The notes beneath the pieces are model-generated. The model was not told the DNA's origin and did not search any database. It worked only from the letters and a program-made list of their open reading frames with translations. Below are positions 1 to 11,936 of a stretch of 64,000 nt of DNA, piece by piece (the stretch's first letter is position 1; every line of letters starts with the position of its first letter). The position numbers were made by a program, and so were the translations under genes. This DNA comes from Epichloe hybrida. Lineage: Eukaryota > Ascomycota > Sordariomycetes > Hypocreales > Clavicipitaceae. The stretch covers positions 7,378,001-7,442,000 of the forward strand of contig JAFEKR010000001.1 of NCBI GenBank assembly GCA_019022495.1, in the 5' to 3' direction.

Positions 1-3000
1 ATTTATCTAGATCTAGTAAAGGTTATAGCTATTAGGGAATAAGTAACCCTAATAAAACTTTAGAGGGTTTATAGCTTCCTAGGGTTTACTAACTTTTACT
101 ATAACTTTATTAGTAACTTTTTAGAACTAGTCATACCGCTAATATAATTAACTAAGAGAAATATCCCTTTTTAATAAGGGCCTAAAGAGAATAATGCCTT
201 TAATAGGTTAAAAGATACCTTTATTATATACCTAATACTAGTATAATAGAATTTAGATTTCCTTATAGTAATAAAAGCTAATTATTTAGAAATAGCTATT
301 AGAGAATGCCTTTCCTAATAAGGCTAGGATAGTATTATATACCTAGTTACCTATTACTTTACTAGCCTTATAACCTTATAAAAGAACTATATAATCTATA
401 ATAAGGAATTATTAGCTATTATCTTATGCCTTAAGGTATAGTTAGCTAAGCTATAGGGCATTTCTAGTCTATTTATAATCTATATAGACTATAAGAACCT
501 AGAGTACTTTATAACTCCCTAGTTAATATTAGAATAGTAAGCTTAATAGGTAAACATACTTATACTATTTAATTTTTACCTTTAGTATAGACCTAGTATA
601 TAAGTGTAATAGCCTAATACTCTTTCTTAAAGGGAGTAAGACTAGGAAGGGGTAACCTTTAAAATAAAATATATTCTATAACTTATTACTATTATATAAC
701 TCTTACTAATACTAGATAAATAGTAAGATAATAGTAGTATAGCACTATTACTAACTAGTAAGGTTCTCTTTACTACTAAATACCTTTAGACCTTATAAGA
801 CTAGGCTATTATCTCTAACCCTATATATAGTATTTAATTAAGGGCTATCTAGGAAAGGGCCTAGAGGTTTCTTATTAAGGCACTTATAAGGAAGTAAGTA
901 ATAAATTATTCTATAAGCGCTTATAAGGCACTTTAGTTTAGGGGCTATACCTAGGTCTTAGCTTAGAAGCCTCTTATAATAACCCTAATATAGTAATACT
1001 ATAATTTACTAGTAGTAAGCTACCTAAGCTATAACACTATATTCTAAATCTTATAATAGTAGTTTTACTAGGATAGGATATTATAAGATATTACTAGGTT
1101 TATTTATAACTATTATTACTATAGTAGTTATAAAAGCTATTAATATTACTAGGGCTTACTAAAGCCTTTACCTATCCTTAACTAGTTTTAGTTATAAATC
1201 TTTATTAACTTTATAATAAACTTACTAGCACTATTCTTAGAAAAACTATAATACCTAATAGTTATTATAAATTAACTCTCTAAATTTATCTAGCTTAAGG
1301 CTATAACTTCTATAAAAGCTAAGGAATATATAAAGAGGTTTAAAATAGTTTAGTAATAGTTTAGGGGGTTTCCTTAATTAATTATTATAGATTATAGCTT
1401 AGATTAGTTAGGAAAGTTTTAGATAATATTATACTCCCTAGTTAGGATTAATTAGTTACTTTTAATATTATATTACTTATAAACTAATAGTAATACTAAG
1501 TAAGTAAACTAAGAGGTATAGGTAATACTATATATTATAGTCTCCTTCTTATAGTTTAACTAGCTAAAATATCTAGCTACTTACTAGCTTATAATTAATA
1601 ATAGGCTATTTTCTATAATAGAAGTTAGCCTAAATAAGCTACTATATAGCTATAATCTAAAGCTAGTCTAGTTACTACTAAATATATTTACTTTTATAAT
1701 AATACTAAAGGGGTAAGTAATATAGTTTCTTAAGTACCTTTAGGAGAGTACTTATTTAGTATAAGCTATAATAGCCTATATATAATAAAGGCAGTAAGAT
1801 ACTATATTTACTTTATATTAGCTAGTAAAATAGTTTTAGGTTAAAGATAAGGTATAGCTTTTACTTAAAAATATTAAAACTAACTACCTCTTATAAAAAC
1901 TTAATTAAGTAATAGTAAAGTATATAGTTATAAAAGTCCTAATATTACTTATAGTATAGCTTAATATCCTAAGAGGTATTTACCTAGTATTTTATATAAA
2001 CCTTATTAAATATACTATAAAGAAATCTTTCCCTAGTTAAAAGCTTTAAGACTTCTATCTAAGACTAAAATAAGTCCTAGTAAAGGGTAATAATAAACTT
2101 ATTAAGAAATATTAAATTAAGTAAATCCTAGTAGCTTAAAATGCCCTAGGCTAGGGTAAGAGATATAATATACTTATTAAGTAAGTAAGCTATATATAGC
2201 CTATATAAGAACTATTAGAGAATATAGTATAAATATAAGCCCTTAATAAGTTTAAGGTAAAATAAGAAAATATATAATATAATAATAAACTAAGTTAATT
2301 TTAGAAAACTTATTTACTTATAAAGACTCTTATATATATCTAAGATACTAATATATTATAGTTTACTACTATTACTTAAAGAGAATAATTATTCTCTAAG
2401 TCTTTATTTAAATTAATAAAAGAGTTTATATAAGTATATATTACCTTTATTTAAAGTTAGTGCTTTACTAATATAGCTATAGTATATTTACTTAGTAATA
2501 GTTATAGTATAAAGAGTTATTTACTAGGGATATAACCTAGGTTTTAGATAGTATAAGTAAGGTTAGTATATAAAGTATATATAAGTAAAGGTATAACTAA
2601 AGTATAAGGGGGGGGATAGTAAGTAAGAATAGTAGTTTTAGTAAGATAAGAAATATTATTTCTAGCTAGGGATTAGCTAGCTCTAGGGTTTCTAGGGGTA
2701 TATTTAAGAGAAAAACTAGCTAACTTTAACTTAAAGAGAAGATAAGTAAGCTACTAGTAATAATAAAAAGGAAAGTTATTACTTAACTTAGTAATTTAAT
2801 AATAGTATTAGTTTTTACTATAATAATAAGAAGTAAGCACTTAGATAAAGGTAGTAAACTATTTATATATTTCTTTATATATAGTATTTAGGTTACTAAT
2901 AACCTATTAGTTCTATTAGAATAAAATACTAGTAACTTATTATATAGATTATACTATACTATAACTAGCTAAAGGGCTAGTGCTAATAAAGGGGATAATA

Positions 3001-3721
3001 TTAAGGCTAGTTATATTTATTATAAAGGTATTTATAGCTAGAGATACCCTAAGAGCTAAGTATATAAAAGCTAGGTTAAATTATACCTAGCTAAGAAAAG
3101 TATTCTAGTAACTAATAAGATAGTAATATCTTTATAATAAAATAAGTATCTTTTTCTTAGTAATTATAGTCTTAAGGACTCTAGGTTTAATAATATATAT
3201 ACCTATAGTAATTTTAGCCTTAAGATCCTTAAGAGTATATTAGAGTTATAGGTTAGTAAATAAAAGCCTAGTATATTATATATAAGTAATATAATACTAC
3301 TAATAAGGAAAATATAACTCCTTACTTTAGGGTAAATAATAGTTTAAGATACTAGTAATAAGAGCTTATTTAATATATAGACTATAAGGACACTAGACTA
3401 ATTTAAGTATAGTATACTATTTATTATTAGAGTTTCCCTTTATAAGGTACTTACTAATAAAATAGGATATTAGTATAGTAAGAGTAGCTACTCCTATAGT
3501 TACTAGAGCTATAGAAGTAAGGGTATTAGTTTAGTATTAAGGTATTTTAGTAAAGGAAATAATTATTTAAAAGGAAAAAACTAATAAAATAATAAGGAAA
3601 GTATAATAGGATTATAATAATAAAGGGATAGTATTATATAAAGGGGAAAGTAAGATAAGTATAAGCTAAAGTAAGATATTTATAGTAAAAGTTATACTTA
3701 TATTAAGTATACTATAAATAA

Positions 3722-3849
3722 GTAAGGGTAAGGTAATTATTTATAATAAATAACCTATTAGTAAGGCAAATATATTATATATAATAGGTAAGGGTAAGGT
3801 AATTATTCATAATAAATAACTTATTAGCAAGGCAAATATATTATATATA
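3722..3849. repeat. Two tandem copies of a 66-bp unit
   Basis: The string starting GTAAGGGTAAGGTAATTAT occurs at 3,722 and again 66 bases later at 3,788, with few differences. It lies in the 3' non-coding part of Gypsy copy A, close to the supposed LTR start. Confidence 0.75.
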
Positions 3850-4210
3850 CCATAAAATAATACCTAGAAGTAAGGGGGGGTTACTATAATAAATAATAAG
3901 GTAGTAAGGTAAGTGCCTATTAGACGCTTTACAAATAGCTATTAGTAAGGATAGTTTTTATTATAATAACTAAGGGAATATATAATATAAGTGTTACACA
4001 CGTTACTAGGGGTTAATATAAAGGGGAGTTTATTAATAATAGGTAAGTAAGGGTATATATAAGGGCTTAGGCTTTGCCTAAGTATTATTTATATAGTAGT
4101 TAAAGAGAGAAGTAATAAAAGTAATTAAGGTAAGGAAAGAAGGCTTATATAAGTAGCTAGAGCTTTGCATGTAGTGTAGTATTTGTAGTATTTTGACTTT
4201 TACTGTAATA

Positions 4211-4340
4211 TGTAGTGTAGTAGATTTTAGTGTAGTGTAGTAGATTTTAGTGTAGTGTAGTAGATTTTAGTGTAGTGTAGTAGATTTTAGTGTAGTGTAG
4301 TAGATTTTAGTGTAGTGTAGTATGTAGTGTAGTGTAGTAT
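4211..4340. repeat. 20-bp minisatellite inside the Gypsy LTR
   Basis: Five head-to-tail copies of a 20-bp unit (TGTAGTGTAG followed by TAGATTTTAG) run from 4,211 to 4,310, followed by shorter TGTAGTGTAG variants. The array is rich in TpG although the surrounding retroelement has almost none. Confidence 0.85.
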
Positions 4341-4380
4341 TTACTACACTACACTATAAATACTACAAATGTAGTATTAG

Positions 4381-4860
4381 TAAAAAAAAAAGTGGGGTAT
4401 TATATAGTCTTATAATATTCCTTAGATTTTTCTTATTTAAGTTAATATAAGCTATTTATTTTATTATAATTTAGTTATTTAGTTATAAATTTATAAAGTT
4501 TTACCTTACTTAGAAAATTAGCTATAATTAAGGCTATAGGGTATCTATAGAATGAATTATAAAATATTTAGAATCTCTGATTTTTATTATATATATTGGA
4601 TATTTCTATTATAAATATATTATTTTATCTAATATTAATATTCTATTATTTCTTAAATTTGCTTTTTTATTATAAAAGTACCCTATATATATCTTTAGAA
4701 ATAGTACTAAATAATATATTAAAAATTTATAAAAGATATTTTAAATAGCTAATATATTTCTTTATAATATATAAAAGCCTTAGTATAATAGATAATTTAT
4801 TAGAATTAATATATAATTTTTATAATTTCTTAATACTTTTTAAAAAATTATTACTTAAAT
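4381..4860. other. Very AT-rich stretch without a gene
   Basis: About 480 bases of nearly pure A/T with long T and A runs. No coding frame, repeat unit or RNA gene is visible. It forms the left flank of the Copia insertion and ends with the target site TAAAT (4,856-4,860). Confidence 0.7.
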
Positions 4861-5147
4861 TGTGGCTTCCTTCGGACCCTCGGACGATAGATAGTCTAAC
4901 CGTGGCTAAAGAGTGGAGCCACCAAAGGGATGCACGCAATGCGATTAGATGCATTGCGAGCTACCCCACTCCGTTAGTAGTAGCACTGCATTATAGCCTT
5001 ATTTTTCCCCCTTTTCGCTTACTTTCTCTTCTAGCTAGATTTCTCTCCTTCTCCCTCTTCTTTTCTCTTAGTTATTAGCTATTATTATTAACTTTATTAA
5101 ATTTAACCTTATTACACTAGTGCGAACGTTCCTTAGTGAAACTAACA
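4861..5147 (+). repeat. 5' LTR of Copia A
   Basis: This 287-bp repeat matches 9,359-9,645 along its length with scattered transitions. It starts TG, ends CA and is preceded by the target duplication TAAAT. The tail after it (TAGTGGTTAAC) could hold the primer-binding site, but I cannot assign a tRNA. Confidence 0.92.
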
Positions 5148-6439
5148 CTAATTAGTGGTTAACTATAACCATAGATAAGTTAGGTATTATAAGAAGAGAC
5201 ATTTCTGCAAATAACGCAGCCCCTTACCTCTTAAGCTAACCTAGACAAGCCATTTAGGTAAAGAGACATAACTATAAAGTGTGCTAAAGGAAAATAGACT
5301 AGAATCCTAGTTATAGGCTTGTTAGACTTCTAAGGGATTAATCTATTAACCCTTAGGCTTATAGGATATAACCTTGTTATATCTATCCGGGATATTTAGT
5401 TAATTATTAATCTTATCGTCTATTATAAGAAAACCGACTAAATAACCAAATCTATTGCTATAAGGCATTTCATTTAAACCTAATGTTAAAAACAACCCTT
5501 AGCTAAGCTAGCTAACAGACCTATAACCTTTCCTCTATTCCTTTTAATAGGCATTTACAGAGATAACCCCCCCTCCCTCTGCCCTCACTCTCTTTTTCCC
5601 TTATTATAATTAACTATAATAGTCTTTACACCTCTATATATAATGCCCTAAGGGGTTAGGAGACTATTAAAGGATAAGCTACTATAATAACTATAGCCCT
5701 TTACTCTAGTACTTATAAAGGAGTAGGAAGAACTTATCTAACTAGACCCTTAGACTACTATGTAGTATAAACTTAATAACTAGATTATAAGGTTTATTTA
5801 CACTAGTAAGCATTAAGGTTAGCAAGGTAAGACCTTTAGGAATACTTTAAAGAGAACTTTAAAGGTTAGTTAAGGGATACCTTCATAAGAGCTCATAGTA
5901 ATATTATATAGGAGCTCTAAAGCTCCCTATAAGAAGGTGGTGTTTACATTGCCTAAGGTTAAGGTCTTTTAACTGCGGCTACCTTATAATAAGTAATTTA
6001 AGAAGAGAGAAGATTGCCATAGCCTAAGACCAAAGACCCCGAAGACTCTAAGGACTAAGCCAAAGCGTTAATCAAAGAGATTGCGGCTAAGGCGTTAATT
6101 AAAGAGATCGTGGCCAACGTCATGATCGGAGAGATTGCGACCAACGCTTTAACCGAAGCTTTGATTAAAGAGATCGTTACTAAGGGGATGCTAATCAAAG
6201 CATTCTTCGCAAAGGAAGAGATCTAACAAGCCGCTAAACCTAAGGATTATTAAGGGCAACTACGCAAAGATCGTCAAGACCTAATGCCCACAGACCTAAT
6301 GCCTACATGCGATGTTAAACAACGCTTTAAGATAGAAAGCCACGAGGGGAATAACACATTATAAGGTCTATCGCGTACGCACACATCATAGATACGTACG
6401 TCGCGTACTCATGTAGGCTTGTTCCTACCTATCACAGGT

Positions 6440-6640
6440 GATTCAGACTATTATAATCAAGGAGGCACAAGACCCTTGAGCTCTTTATCCTCGAGACCTT
6501 CACCCTCAAGACCCTTATTAAGGCACAAGACCCTTAAGACCTTAAGACCCTCATTAAGGCACAAGACCCTCAAGACCTCAAGACCCTCGTCAAGGCACGA
6601 GACCCTTACCCTTAAGACCTTTATTAACTTAAGCGGAGCT
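6440..6640 (+). repeat. Degenerate CAAGACCCT repeats in Copia A
   Basis: Variants of CAAGACCCTTAAGACC and ATTAAGGCACAAGACC recur about eight times in roughly 180 bases. They give a false open frame (6,419-6,649). I read them as low-complexity sequence in the gag-like region, not as a gene. Confidence 0.6.
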
Positions 6641-7938
6641 ACGGTTTAGGTTAAAGGCTAGATAACAAGACTAACTAACTAGATGACGAGACTAACTAAC
6701 CGGAAGAACCAACAACCAAGCCAATAAGAGGCTCGCATCTGTCATCAGTATCCACTTGTGTTCATTTTGATTTTTATTGCGTTTTTAAGCCCCTTCGAAC
6801 AATCTGATCAAGCTAAGATTAACGCATTACAAGCTTGTAATGTGTTCAGATTCACAATGTTCAATCCAGCGAAGCACGGAGGCCACCGGATCTTCGATTC
6901 TCGTATAGTCTAAGAGATCAAAGGTAAAGGCACTAAAACACCATACAAGAAATCGCGCCTCATTATGCAAGAGCATAATAACAGAGGAAAAGAGGCTATC
7001 TTAACCTAATTGCCAATAATACAGCAATTAAGCCAATGGATTATTATAGCCCTTGCTCTGTTATTAAAGCGAAAGGGAATTTACCTTTAGCTACAAGACA
7101 TTACGTAAGCTTACGTTCAATCCTAAATAACCCTAAACAGGCTAATTATCATGAAGTTACTAAAGCAAATTACACACCTCTTTCTAAAAGGCATAATAAT
7201 AGAGGTTATTAAGCCCCTCTACAGGATTGCAGAGGCTAGAACCCACTAGTAAGCAACATATTTTCGCTACCATAGGGATAATCTTAATATAATAACCTTA
7301 ATATACAATCCCTGCCTACTAATTACAGCCCTAAATAACGAAAATCTCTTTAGTATTATAGGGATACAAACGGATAACACACTAGGCCTTAGCAATAATA
7401 ACTTCTTTAAGAAAGAAAAAAAAGAGCTTTAGAAGGTAAAGTTTATAGCTAAAGAAAAATAACGCCTTATAACTGCGAATCCCCTTATCTTTAACAGCTA
7501 TATCTTAACCTAGAACACTAATAACTCCCTAACCCTAACCTAAAAGGGCTAAAGTCAGAAGATTAAGGAAATTAACCCTTAATTACTAATAGCAAGGCAA
7601 GATTACATAGAGTAAGAGCCTAAGGAAGTTACATCGCGATAGTCTATTAACTAGAGGCATTATATAACCTGTTAATTGCCGCACAACACTAAGAACCCTT
7701 TGCTAATAATATCTTATAACTTAATAAACGCCTTAAGTGGCAAATTAAGCATTAGCAGCGGGGATTACAGTATATCCCCTTAACTCTTAAAGAAGCAAAG
7801 CTCTTTATATTCGTAAATAAGTCCCTTACTAACAACAAAGATCTAAGCTCATAGATCAGATACATTATCGTAATTAGTAACAAAGTAATAAAGGATAATA
7901 ACACCTTTATCTTAAAAGGGAATATTATTATATATAGC

Positions 7939-8751
7939 TGTTGAAATGTAGGGAGCTAGTTGCCAGCTGGCAACAGCTGTACAGGTGTAGCTCTACGGTC
8001 GGGGACTAGTAGAACCACCACGTTGAATATTTATTTAACGCAACGCAATGGAAGGTTTTAGCAGTTATTAACTAATTAAATTTAATCTAGATGACTTTTA
8101 CAATATCTTATATACTAATAGAATTGATTTTAGTGACGTTATACAGGCAATGCGGCTGTTAGATTAAGAGGCCTAGCTATCTAGCTAGATTAAAAAGATC
8201 TTCTTCCTCTTATATACCTACTAACTGTATCAGTGGATCCGGACCGCTAAAGAGGTCTTATAGGCCACTTTTTATTTTCTGCAAAATTCATTTGTATGTA
8301 AAATCCAAAAAATCGACTCACCACCATACAAACTAGTAACCCATATGCACTAAATTTTAGTCTAAAAAATATTCTTACATAAAATGAAAGCCCTGTCTTC
8401 TAGCTTCAATTTGCTATATGTAAGACTTTTGTACGACCTCTAGTTAAAGAGAAAATCGCTGTCAAAGATAGCTATAGGGTAACCTGCTTACGTCACCCTA
8501 GCTTACCTAATTACTAGTGGCGATGTGGTTGTGGCTGCGCTTGTAGCCACAACGCAATTGAATAATCCACAATTGATTTGGATTAGTCATCCACACGGTC
8601 GGTCGCAGCTGTTGACAGCTGCGACGTAGCCATTGACAGCTACCTTCGCGACCGTTGACAGCTGCAGTGCAGCTGTCAGGCTTGCAATGCAAGCTAGTAA
8701 TAGAAAGGTCCTTTAACTAGAAAGGGCTAAAAATAGGTCTTATTTTTAACA
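7939..8751 (-). mobile_element. Solo LTR of a Copia B-type element, inside Copia A
   Basis: The 813-bp sequence is the reverse complement of the 821-bp LTRs at 10,778 and 17,125. On the - strand it starts TGTTAAAAATAAGACC and ends CATTTCAACA. The target duplication ATAGC is present at both ends (7,934-7,938 and 8,752-8,756), so one LTR remains after recombination of a complete insertion. It keeps more CpG and CpA than the other LTR copies. A reverse 61-residue open frame within it is not a gene. Confidence 0.93.
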
Positions 8752-9358
8752 ATAGCTCTACAAAAAGCAAGCGTGTGACCTGTAGCGCACTTACATCCAA
8801 GCTATATAGCATGGTTTAAGGTGCTAATATCGCGTATGCAATATCTATAACCCTTTAAATAATCACAGACTAATTAAAGATACCTTAGATCCTAACAATT
8901 CTCTATATAGACTCTTTCTTATTATATAAATGCCTTGTAAAGCTAGGCATAATAAAAGAGAAGTAGCTAATGATTAATATTATAGCCCTTTAGCAGTTAT
9001 ATAAGAGAAGGGAAGTCTATAAAGTCAGATAGATTAACGGCAGCAATAATCTAGCTAATGCAATAACAAAGGCATTGCTAAATTCAGCCCTTTTAATCTT
9101 AATTAATTTAAACAAATTAATAATTCGTGTGGAAGGATAGGTTAAGAGACTTACAAGGTTAGGCAAAGGGGAGGATTAATATAATAGGTATATAGGTACA
9201 GATTATAATAACTAGGTTAATTAGAATAACTAAAGCCGCGATAGCTAATAAGAACTGTGAATTCCTATTAAGGGATTTACTTATATACACTTTCCTTTAA
9301 TCCGATTTTTATTGCGTTTTTAGGCTCCTTTAGCCATAAAGAAAAGAGAGAGTGCTAG

Positions 9359-9645
9359 TGTGGCTTCCTTTAGACCCTTAGACAATAGATAGTCTAACTA
9401 TAGCTAAAGAGTAAAGCCACCAAAGGGATACACGCAATGCGATTAGATGCATCGCAAGCTACCCCGCTCCGTTAGTAGTGGCACTACACTATAGCCCTAT
9501 TTTTCCCCCTTTTTAACTACCTTCTCTTCTAGCTAGATTCCTCTCCTTCTCCCTCTTCTTTTCTCTTAGTTATTAGCTATTATTATTAACTTCATTAAAT
9601 TTAACCTCGTTACACTAGTGCGAACGTTCCTTGGTGGAACTAACA
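9359..9645 (+). repeat. 3' LTR of Copia A
   Basis: This is the direct repeat of 4,861-5,147, the same 287 bp. It is followed by the target duplication TAAAT at 9,646-9,650. The equal lengths and matching duplication show that this is a single insertion event. Confidence 0.92.
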
Positions 9646-9650
9646 TAAAT

Positions 9651-10240
9651 ACTAATAGTTTATTACAAGAGAATTTACTACGTATTAATAAAAAAGGAAA
9701 AAATACTTATATAAAGTTACTAATATAATTCTAAAAAATAGCTTTATATAATATAAAAGCTTTTAAATTAATAACTTATTATATAATATTATATTCTATT
9801 TTTAAATTTAGAATTTAAATATAATAAATTTATAACTTATTTTATATTATCTAATATAAGATAAATATAGTATAATTAGTATTATATAGTTATAAGACAC
9901 TTATACTATTAAAAATTAATACTTTTTTAATAAAAGCTTATTTTTTATAAATTAAAATAAATTATTTCTAAGTAAAATTTGTAGAAAAAGTAACAAATTA
10001 GCTATATTTATATAATATAAAAGCTATAGGTATACTATTCTTAATTTTTAAAGTAAATATAAAAAGTGGGTCTTTTGTGGGTCTTTTGTGGGTCCCCTTT
10101 CGTTTAATTGGTTCAATTAGACTGTTTAGTCAATTGCGTCATTTATGACCCACTTACTTAGCTAAGCGAAAAAATTTTTAAGGAGGGGTATTCCCCCGCT
10201 TTCTCTTTTCTTTCTTTCTTTTCTCTTCTCTTTTTACCTT
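9651..10240. other. AT-rich flank with GTGGGTCTTTT repeats
   Basis: No gene is visible. The first 400 bases are nearly pure A/T. Near 10,070-10,095 the string GTGGGTCTTTT occurs twice and then GTGGGTCC, as often seen in subterminal regions of hAT transposons. This may be the left end of the hAT element that follows, but I could not find matching terminal inverted repeats. Confidence 0.4.
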
Positions 10241-10777
10241 AGTAAATCAGAAAAAAACGTTTAGAAAAACCCATACATAGTAAAGCTAGTTACATCCATT
10301 TACTCTTGTTTTTGCAATCTTTTTACACCTTAAATAAGTTACAAAACCCCTAAAAAACAAAAATCAGAAAAAATCAGAAAAAATCAGAAAATCAGAAAAA
10401 TCAGAAAAAAATCGGAATTTAACCCAGACTCTTCCTCTTGCATCTTAGATAATAATTCTGAGTCTTCTAGCCAAGTTAAAGCTAGTAGACTTCTAGGATT
10501 ATACGAAAAAGCCCCTAAAAATCAACCTAGCTATCAGTTTGCTTTAAAAGCATATATTTTCACTCATAATTTATTTAATTTTCAGTTATCTGAAATTAAA
10601 TATAATAAAGAGAGAGAAGTTATATGCTTTTGTACACAAGATAGCTGCTCTTATAGCTTTAAATGTAAAGCTAAGCGATTTCAAGCTTCTAATGGTATTA
10701 GCCACTATAAAGCTAAACATCCTGAGGTTGTAACTTCTAAATTAGAAGAAAAAAAACCTTTTAAGGTTACTTGTAAG

Positions 10778-11598
10778 TGTTAAAAATAAGACCTATTTTT
10801 AGCCCTTTTCTAGTTAAAGGACCTTTCTATTACTAGCTTGCATTGCAAGCCTGACAGCTGCACTGCAGCTGTTAACGGTCGCGAAGGTGGCTGTCAATGG
10901 CTACGTCGCAGCTGTCAACAGCTGCGACCGACTGTGTGGATGACTAATCCAAATCAATTATTAATTGTGGATTATTTAATTGCGTTATGGCTACAAGCGT
11001 AGCCACAACCGCAACGCCACTAGTAATTAGGTAAGCTAGGGTGACGTAAGCAGGTTACCCTATAGCTATCTTTGACAGCGATTTTCTCTTTAACTAGAGG
11101 TTATACAAAAGTCTTACATATAGCAAATTAAAGCTAGAAAACAGGGCTTTCATTTTATGTAGGAATATTTTTTGGACTAAAATTTAGTGCATACAGGTTA
11201 CTAGTTTATATAGTGGTGAGTCGATTTTTTGGATTTTACATACAAATGAATTTTGCGGAAAATAAAAAGTGGCCTATAAGACCTCTTTAGTAGTCTAGAT
11301 CCACCAATACGGTTAGTAGGTATATAAGAGAAAGAAGATCTTTTTAATCTAGCTAGATAGCTAGGCCTCTTAATCTAATAGCTGCATTGCCTGTATAACG
11401 TCACTAAAATCAATTCTATTGGTATATAAGATATTGTAAAAATCATCTAGATTGAATTCAGTTAGTTAATAACTGCTAAACCCTTCTATTACGTTGCGTT
11501 AAATAAATATTTAACGTGGTGGTTCTACTAGTCCCTGACCATAGAGCTACACCTGTACAGCTGTTGCTAGCTAGCAACTAGCTCCCTACATTTTAACA
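10778..11598 (+). repeat. 5' LTR of Copia B
   Basis: This 821-bp LTR starts TGTTAAAAATAAGACC and ends CATTTTAACA. It contains an 11-bp perfect hairpin arm pair around 10,904-10,927 (GTCGCAGCTGT / ACAGCTGCGAC) and further CAGCTG palindromes nearby. It is repeated at 17,125-17,945 and, reversed, at 7,939-8,751. Confidence 0.94.
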
Positions 11599-11609
11599 GG
11601 TTATGAGCC
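11599..11609 (+). other. Probable primer-binding site using half of tRNA-iMet
   Basis: Directly after the 5' LTR stands GGTTATGAGCC. It is complementary to the anticodon stem-loop of eukaryotic initiator methionine tRNA (GGCTCATAACC), not to a tRNA 3' end with CCA. Drosophila copia is known to use an internal, cleaved fragment of tRNA-iMet as primer. By analogy I infer the same priming here. Confidence 0.75.
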
Positions 11610-11659
11610 TAGCCTATTACTATAAAATTCTTTCTAGTGCACTTTGCGTATGGTTACAG

Positions 11660-11936
11660 AAGACTTCCCTTCTATAAAACAGGAAGGACCCGCGAGATAA
11701 AAGCTATTCCCTTCTATAAAAAAGGAATCATTATGGTTACAGAAGACTTCCTTTCTATAAAACAGGAAGCGCATAAGCGATATAGAAGCTTTCCCTTCTA
11801 TAAAAAGGAAGTTTAGTGAGAATAAAAGCTTTTCCCTTTTATAAAAAAGGAAATTCAGCGTGGATAGAAGCTTTTCCCTTCTATAAAAAGGATTTTCAGT
11901 ATAAATAGAAGACTTCCCTTCTATAAAATTGGAAGA
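11660..11936 (+). repeat. Seven hairpin-like repeats in the Copia B leader
   Basis: A unit of the form CTTCCCTTCTATAAAA followed by AGGAAG occurs seven times, starting near 11,662, 11,706, 11,747, 11,789, 11,829, 11,873 and 11,911. Each carries complementary TTCC and GGAA ends around an A/T loop. The array lies between the primer-binding site and gag, where packaging or translation signals of retrotransposons are found. The role is inference. Confidence 0.8.

Larger units (their letters stand above)
1..4380 (+). mobile_element. Decayed Gypsy-class chromovirus, copy A (5' part outside the window)
   Basis: With in-frame TAA/TAG stops ignored, the + strand reads as the 3' half of a Gypsy pol. 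RNase H is at about 375-620 (ELLAI, DYKNLEYF-like and YRPS-like strings). The integrase zone is at about 1,000-2,000, recognised by GLLKPLPIP and RLSKF-like strings. A chromodomain lies at about 2,110-2,250. Nearly every CpA and TpG has become TpA, as RIP does. Positions 2,300-3,990 hold no domain I recognise. A possible 3' LTR starts near 3,992 (TGTTACACACG) and runs into TG-rich tandem repeats. The stretch 1-4,100 is the reverse complement, with mutations, of about 25,440-21,500. The element cannot encode a working protein. Confidence 0.85.
4861..9645 (+). mobile_element. Complete but decayed Copia-class LTR retrotransposon A
   Basis: Two 287-bp LTRs (4,861-5,147 and 9,359-9,645), starting TGTGGCTTCC and ending AACTAACA, flank the element. 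The 5-bp duplication TAAAT lies on both sides (4,856-4,860 and 9,646-9,650). The internal + strand reads, through stops, as a Copia reverse transcriptase at about 6,850-7,600: RIFDSR-like start, YNPCLLI for YDPCLLI, and IQTDNT for the usual QTDDT. The RNase H tail is at about 8,770-9,110 (SKLYSMV, CLVKLG, KEKQLMI, INGSNNLANA strings). Gag-like low-complexity repeats lie at 6,000-6,650. An 813-bp reverse solo LTR of another Copia element interrupts it. It keeps many CpA and CpG sites, so it is less RIP-damaged than the Gypsy copies. Confidence 0.9.

Noticed and set aside
4211..4340. Possible CRISPR-like array of regularly repeated units
   Set aside because: The units are adjacent, without variable spacers, in a fungal retrotransposon LTR. 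This is a minisatellite.
6419..6649. 76-residue frame with LKTLRPSLRHK repeats
   Set aside because: It is formed by degenerate CAAGACCCT repeats within a decayed Copia element, with no independent start context.
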